A stretch of 64,000 nt of DNA from Gilliamella intestini (GTDB lineage Bacteria > Pseudomonadota > Gammaproteobacteria > Enterobacterales > Orbaceae). This document shows, piece by piece, positions 60,283 through 64,000 of the stretch. The notes under the pieces are model-generated. The model was not told the DNA's origin. It ran no database searches and worked only from the letters and a program-made list of their open reading frames with translations. A program made the translations under genes and the position numbers. The stretch's first letter is position 1; every line of letters starts with the position of its first letter. The stretch lies in the NCBI RefSeq assembly GCF_900094935.1, contig NZ_FMBA01000001.1:1-64000 (forward strand). The letters run 5' to 3'.

Positions 60283-62400
60283 TTATTTAGCGGTTACTTT
60301 TATTAACATAGCAGTTGCTGGGTCAAGTACTGGTAAAGGTAAACCGACATTCATTAACCAATCACCAGATAACGTTGTTTTGTCTTTCATCCATTTAGGA
60401 AATTCTTTCATAACATGACCATTTATTTTAGGATCGATATTATCAGGCATATCTAGCACTTCAATTTGGTATTGTTTATCAGCTAACAAACCCGCCAACC
60501 TCAAATTGCCACTTAACGCATAGGTTGGTAATGTGAGTTGAGCAATAATAAATACAGCTTCTTTTTGGTCTTGACTTACAACCCCATAACTTTGCATAGC
60601 TGGGCTATCATCAACATCCAATCTTACAGAGTTACCGCTATGTAACAAAGAGCGCAGTTGTTTATGTAAATTAATATAATATGCAAAACCTTTTTGTTCT
60701 TGCTCAGACTCTTTTACTGGGTCGAGCTCGACTCCCATATGTCCAAATAAAGCGGTTAAACCACGTAAATTCATATGTAGTTCACGAAATGTGGTATGGC
60801 ATAATTTTCCACCAATATGCGCCCCCATGACTTCTGGAGGAAAGAAATAACTCATTCCGCGTTGAATTATTTGTCTATCTAATGCATCGTTAGAATCAGA
60901 AGTCCAAAAACGTTGGGTACGTTTTAAAATCTCATAATCAATTCGCCCGCCACCGGATGAACAAGATTCAATTTCAACATTAGGGAATTTTTCTTGCAAA
61001 ATATCAAGTAATCGATAAAGTGTTTTTGTTTGTCCTACAATGGAAGGATTTCCTTCATGCCCAGGCTGTACAATTTCTCGATTCATATCCCATTTAATAT
61101 AATCAATATCATGGTTACCGAGTAACCAAGTTATTCTTTCAAGCAGATATTCAAATACAGCGGGATTTTGTAGATCAAGTAAATACTGATGGCGACCTTC
61201 TGGTTGTTGATAACCCGGTAGTTCAAGTAACCAATCAGGGTGAGCACGATAAAGATCTGAGTTTTTATTAATCATTTCTGGCTCAACCCAAATACCAAAC
61301 TCCATACCAAGATCTTTAACATGTTTAATAACCGGTTCTAAACCATTGGGATATTTTCGCTCATCTAAATACCAATCACCTAATCCTTGGTAATCATCAT
61401 CACGTTTACCAAACCAACCGTCATCAATGATAAAGCGTTCAACACCAATTTGAGCTGCCTTAGTCGCCATTTTCATAATGTAATCTGGGTTATGGTCAAA
61501 AAAGATACCTTCCCATGTATTAAGATGAACAGGACGAGCTTTATTTTTGGCGAATTTAATAATATTACTACGTAAATATTGGTGGAAATGTTGACTTATT
61601 TTATTTAAGCCTTCATCGCTATAGGTAGCATATAACCAAGGCGTACTTAAAGATTCACCTTTAGCTAGAGATATTTCTCCTGCATAATACAGAGCTTCCG
61701 CTTGAATAAAACGTTTACCATTACTTTTAACTGCAACTTGAATGCGATGATTGCCACTCCATCCCAAGTGGATTCCCCAAACTTCGCCAGTTTGTTCTTT
61801 AAAACCTTCTGTTCCAACCATCATACCCGGGAAATATTCGTGTGATGTTCGTCCTCGTCGATTCTCTTGTAAATAACCACAATGTGATATTTTAGTTCGA
61901 TGAGGAAAAAATTCTTTAATCCAACGACCACTAAAAGCCATTAATTCTTGTGCCCGTTCAGGAATAGGTAACGTAATAGAAAAGCGATTAACTTGATATG
62001 GTTCATCACCTAAATTGGTTAACGTATTTTGACTCTGCAATACACCACTTTTATCTAAAATAAAATGACTAGTTAAACGCAGTTTAGCGACAGTATCTTC
62101 ACTAATAATCGTTATATCATTATCCGTTTTGATAACTTCTTTGGTTACAAAAACTGGTGACCAATCTTTACCCTCTCGGTGTCCTTCAAGCCCCGGTGTA
62201 CTAAAATTACCTAAGCCTTCTTCAGGGCAAAGGGTGAAAGGTACATTGACATCAATACGAGAATTAGCGACAGCAGGGTAAAGCATGTCAATCATTTCAG
62301 GTTGAAAGTTTTGTAATCGCTTACCAAAATAACACAATTCGGCATACGGTTCAGTACGAAAAAGGATATCTATATTGTTCTTGCTAAGACAATAATTCAT
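60283..62400 (-). CDS. rafA: Alpha-galactosidase (GH36)
   Basis: Protein of 705 residues (plasmid RafA of E. coli 708). It hydrolyses terminal alpha-1,6-galactose from melibiose, raffinose and stachyose. The nucleophile is D438 in YIKWDMNREI and the acid/base is D502 in RFWTSDSNDALDR; the CSSGGGRIDYEIL loop is also present. There is no signal peptide, so it acts in the cytoplasm. GGAG precedes the ATG. The promoter region carries a LacI-type operator and a CRP-like dyad. No raffinose or melibiose transporter is adjacent. The symbol is by similarity. Confidence 0.93.
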   Translation of the reverse strand: MNYCLSKNNIDILFRTEPYAELCYFGKRLQNFQPEMIDMLYPAVANSRIDVNVPFTLCPEEGLGNFSTPGLEGHREGKDWSPVFVTKEVIKTDNDITIISEDTVAKLRLTSHFILDKSGVLQSQNTLTNLGDEPYQVNRFSITLPIPERAQELMAFSGRWIKEFFPHRTKISHCGYLQENRRGRTSHEYFPGMMVGTEGFKEQTGEVWGIHLGWSGNHRIQVAVKSNGKRFIQAEALYYAGEISLAKGESLSTPWLYATYSDEGLNKISQHFHQYLRSNIIKFAKNKARPVHLNTWEGIFFDHNPDYIMKMATKAAQIGVERFIIDDGWFGKRDDDYQGLGDWYLDERKYPNGLEPVIKHVKDLGMEFGIWVEPEMINKNSDLYRAHPDWLLELPGYQQPEGRHQYLLDLQNPAVFEYLLERITWLLGNHDIDYIKWDMNREIVQPGHEGNPSIVGQTKTLYRLLDILQEKFPNVEIESCSSGGGRIDYEILKRTQRFWTSDSNDALDRQIIQRGMSYFFPPEVMGAHIGGKLCHTTFRELHMNLRGLTALFGHMGVELDPVKESEQEQKGFAYYINLHKQLRSLLHSGNSVRLDVDDSPAMQSYGVVSQDQKEAVFIIAQLTLPTYALSGNLRLAGLLADKQYQIEVLDMPDNIDPKINGHVMKEFPKWMKDKTTLSGDWLMNVGLPLPVLDPATAMLIKVTAK

Positions 62401-62427
62401 AATGGCTCCAAATTTGTAATATTTTAC

Positions 62428-62462
62428 TTATATAAAATAATAGCTATTTATATAAAATAATA
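62428..62462. repeat. Two direct copies of TTATATAAAATAATA
   Basis: Copies at 62428-62442 and 62448-62462, 20 bp apart (two helical turns). They overlap the predicted alpha-galactosidase -10 region. Confidence 0.5.
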
Positions 62463-62476
62463 TTTTTAATTTCATA

Positions 62477-62500
62477 TTTTGTGATTAAGATCTCACAAAA
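62477..62500. promoter_or_regulatory. CRP-like dyad upstream of the alpha-galactosidase
   Basis: TTTTGTGA (62477-62484) and TCACAAAA (62493-62500) are perfect inverted arms with an 8-bp spacer. Standard CRP sites have 6 bp between TGTGA and TCACA, so the spacing is 2 bp too wide. Confidence 0.45.
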
Positions 62501-62502
62501 TA

Positions 62503-62516
62503 TGTAAGCGATTTCA
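62503..62516. promoter_or_regulatory. LacI/GalR-type operator upstream of the alpha-galactosidase
   Basis: TGTAAGCGATTTCA fits the family pattern TGNAANCGNTTNCA at nearly every defined position. Its centre is 21 bp beyond the CRP-like dyad. Confidence 0.65.
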
Positions 62517-62631
62517 TTGTTAAAAGTCATATCTATTTTAGTTTTTAAAACTATTTATTATAAAATGAATATGCGACTTGCTATGATTTTATGTTATTAT
62601 GAAACTATTTATAGATGCTTATTGGAAATAT

Positions 62632-63246
62632 ATGAAAAAACAGAATATTATCGTACTACTTTCGTTTTTTGCGATTTCTTTTAATGGTTATGCTATAGAC
62701 AAATATGTGACTGATAATGTCGATATTTATTTACGTAGAGGCCCGGGTTCGCAATATGCGGTTTCTAATGCAGTTAAAGCTGGAGAAAAAGTTGTCGAGC
62801 TTGAAAAAAGCGCAGATGGCAAATTTACTCGCATTCAACTTAATAATGGTAGTACCGCTTGGATTGAAACAAACAAACTAAATGAACAACCTAGTTATAA
62901 AGAACGCTTTCCAGCTCTGGAAGCAAAACTAGCAGAATATCAAGATAAAGTTGATAATGCTGAGGCAAATCAACAAAAATTGTTAAGTGATTATATCCAA
63001 AAGTTGCAAACAGCTGAAAAATCGATAGAAACACTTCAAAATAAAAATGAAGCACTAGAACAACAAGTTAAAGAGCAAAATTCACGAATTGAATCAATGC
63101 TAAATCAAGTCGATGACAAACGCCGAGACCTTATTGTAACTTGGTTTACCTATGGCGGTCTTGTTGCTGGAGGCGGTCTTATTTTAGGGCTTATATTACC
63201 AATAATTATACCAGGTCGACGCAAAAAAGATCGTTGGATGAGTTAG
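62632..63246 (+). CDS. ygiM: SH3-domain membrane protein YgiM
   Basis: Protein of 204 residues from the ATG at 62632 (MKKQNIIVLLSFFAISFNGY), with TTGGAAA upstream; the frame extends 33 bp further without support. Signal sequence about 1-21, bacterial SH3 domain (about 25-90: VDIYLRRGPGSQYAV, GSTAWIETNKL), coiled coil (about 100-165) and a C-terminal membrane helix (about 172-194) with a basic tail. Function is not established; the SH3 domain suggests peptidoglycan contact. It directly precedes cca, as in E. coli. Confidence 0.9.
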   Translation: MKKQNIIVLLSFFAISFNGYAIDKYVTDNVDIYLRRGPGSQYAVSNAVKAGEKVVELEKSADGKFTRIQLNNGSTAWIETNKLNEQPSYKERFPALEAKLAEYQDKVDNAEANQQKLLSDYIQKLQTAEKSIETLQNKNEALEQQVKEQNSRIESMLNQVDDKRRDLIVTWFTYGGLVAGGGLILGLILPIIIPGRRKKDRWMS

Positions 63247-64000
63247 ATGAGTAAAATCTATCTTGTAGGAGGGAGTGTGCGTGATAAATTGTTGCACCTA
63301 CCTGTTGCTGATCATGACTGGGTAGTTGTTGGTGCTACACCAGAGGATCTTTTGGCCTTAGGTTATCAACAAGTTGGTAAAGACTTTCCGGTTTTTTTGC
63401 ACCCTAGCACTAAAGAAGAATACGCATTGGCTCGTACTGAACGCAAATCGGGTAGAGGCTATACTGGATTTATTTGTGATTTTGGTAAAGAGATCACATT
63501 AGAACAAGATCTGATTCGCCGTGATCTAACAATTAACGCCATTGCGATGGATGAAGATTGCAATATCATCGATCCATATCATGGCGTTGATGACATCAAA
63601 CATAAAATCTTACGCCATGTATCGCCAGCCTTCCGAGAAGATCCTCTACGTATTTTGCGTGTAGCACGTTTTGCTGCTCGTTTTCATCGATTGGGTTTTA
63701 CTGTAGCTCCTCAAACTCTAGAGCTAATGAAACAAATGGTATTAGCAGGTGAGGTTAGTTACTTAACACCAGAACGTGTATGGAAAGAAACCGAAAAAGC
63801 ATTGTCGACATTAAATCCACAGATCTATTTTCAAATACTAGAACAATGTGGAGCGCTTCCATTATTATTTTCATCATTAGACTTAACAGCCAATATTAGT
63901 GATGCACTAAAAAAATCTGCTCAATTAACTGATGATTTAACTATCCGTTTTGCTGTACTGTGTGCACAGTTATCTAACAAATTAGCGGTCGAAGCATTAT
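63247..64000 (+). CDS. cca: CCA-adding tRNA nucleotidyltransferase (3' end outside window)
   Basis: The first 251 codons are visible. The ATG begins right after the ygiM stop (TAGATG). The nucleotidyltransferase core shows [14 protein letters not shown] (residues 3-16) and the metal aspartates in [10 protein letters not shown] (D22, D24). [35 protein letters not shown] and [19 protein letters not shown] follow. It adds or repairs the 3' CCA of tRNAs. The tRNA-Ser in this window encodes its CCA, so Cca would act mainly in repair there. Confidence 0.95.
   Translation, partial: MSKIYLVGGSVRDKLLHLPVADHDWVVVGATPEDLLALGYQQVGKDFPVFLHPSTKEEYALARTERKSGRGYTGFICDFGKEITLEQDLIRRDLTINAIAMDEDCNIIDPYHGVDDIKHKILRHVSPAFREDPLRILRVARFAARFHRLGFTVAPQTLELMKQMVLAGEVSYLTPERVWKETEKALSTLNPQIYFQILEQCGALPLLFSSLDLTANISDALKKSAQLTDDLTIRFAVLCAQLSNKLAVEAL

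Overview
The window is a chromosomal segment of an AT-rich gammaproteobacterium. Its proteins and local gene orders are close to enteric bacteria (raiA-pheA, accB-accC, mreBCD, proQ-prc, prmB-aroC-yfcA, rpsO-pnp-nlpI-deaD, ygiM-cca), but the base composition is much more AT-rich. The best guess is a host-associated Orbaceae member (Gilliamella-like). That is an inference from gene order and composition, not from a search.

Layout. 1-332: decayed IS1182-like transposase tail and terminators. 333-10171: asmA-dcd, mltA, cycA, a TerC/Alx family gene, dacB and an ABC exporter. 10244-12400: accessory pocket with an IS481-like remnant, an S24-type phage repressor whose protease residues look lost, a strong operator-like dyad, and a promoter-terminator pair that looks like a small RNA gene. 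12402-19618: tatA-like gene, ubiI, mutY-pheA, raiA, trmJ, cysS and a small membrane protein. 19666-25009: ymgE-like gene, lysC with a lysine riboswitch, argR, mog and the yadGH exporter. 25065-34299: eda, accC-accB, mreBCD-rng, tldD and a DedA gene. 34301-34679: RNase P RNA. 34847-36244: BamE-like lipoprotein and two divergent Mu-type DNA-binding proteins. 36308-43289: proQ-prc with a 29-residue membrane peptide, tRNA-Ser, prmB, aroC-yfcA and a LysR gene. 43439-53532: rpsO, pnp, nlpI, deaD, yfcZ and sixA-recB. 53619-62400: galactoside-use cluster. 62632-64000: ygiM and the start of cca.

The galactoside cluster holds beta-galactosidase (lacZ), a LamB-family porin, a GalR/GalS-like repressor and a GH36 alpha-galactosidase. 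Its control regions are the most informative part of the window. The porin leader carries a near-textbook BglG/LicT-type RNA antiterminator site overlapping a 15-bp terminator stem, behind a promoter with a CRP site about 60 bp upstream. The lacZ and alpha-galactosidase promoters each carry a LacI/GalR-type operator next to a CRP-like site with almost the same spacing (19 and 21 bp), reminiscent of the E. coli gal promoter. No BglG-family protein is encoded in the window, so the antiterminator must act from elsewhere.

Other points: a family of about 43-bp intergenic repeats (four copies), and pnp leader hairpins resembling the RNase III processing region of E. coli. No CRISPR array, complete prophage or intact insertion sequence was seen.
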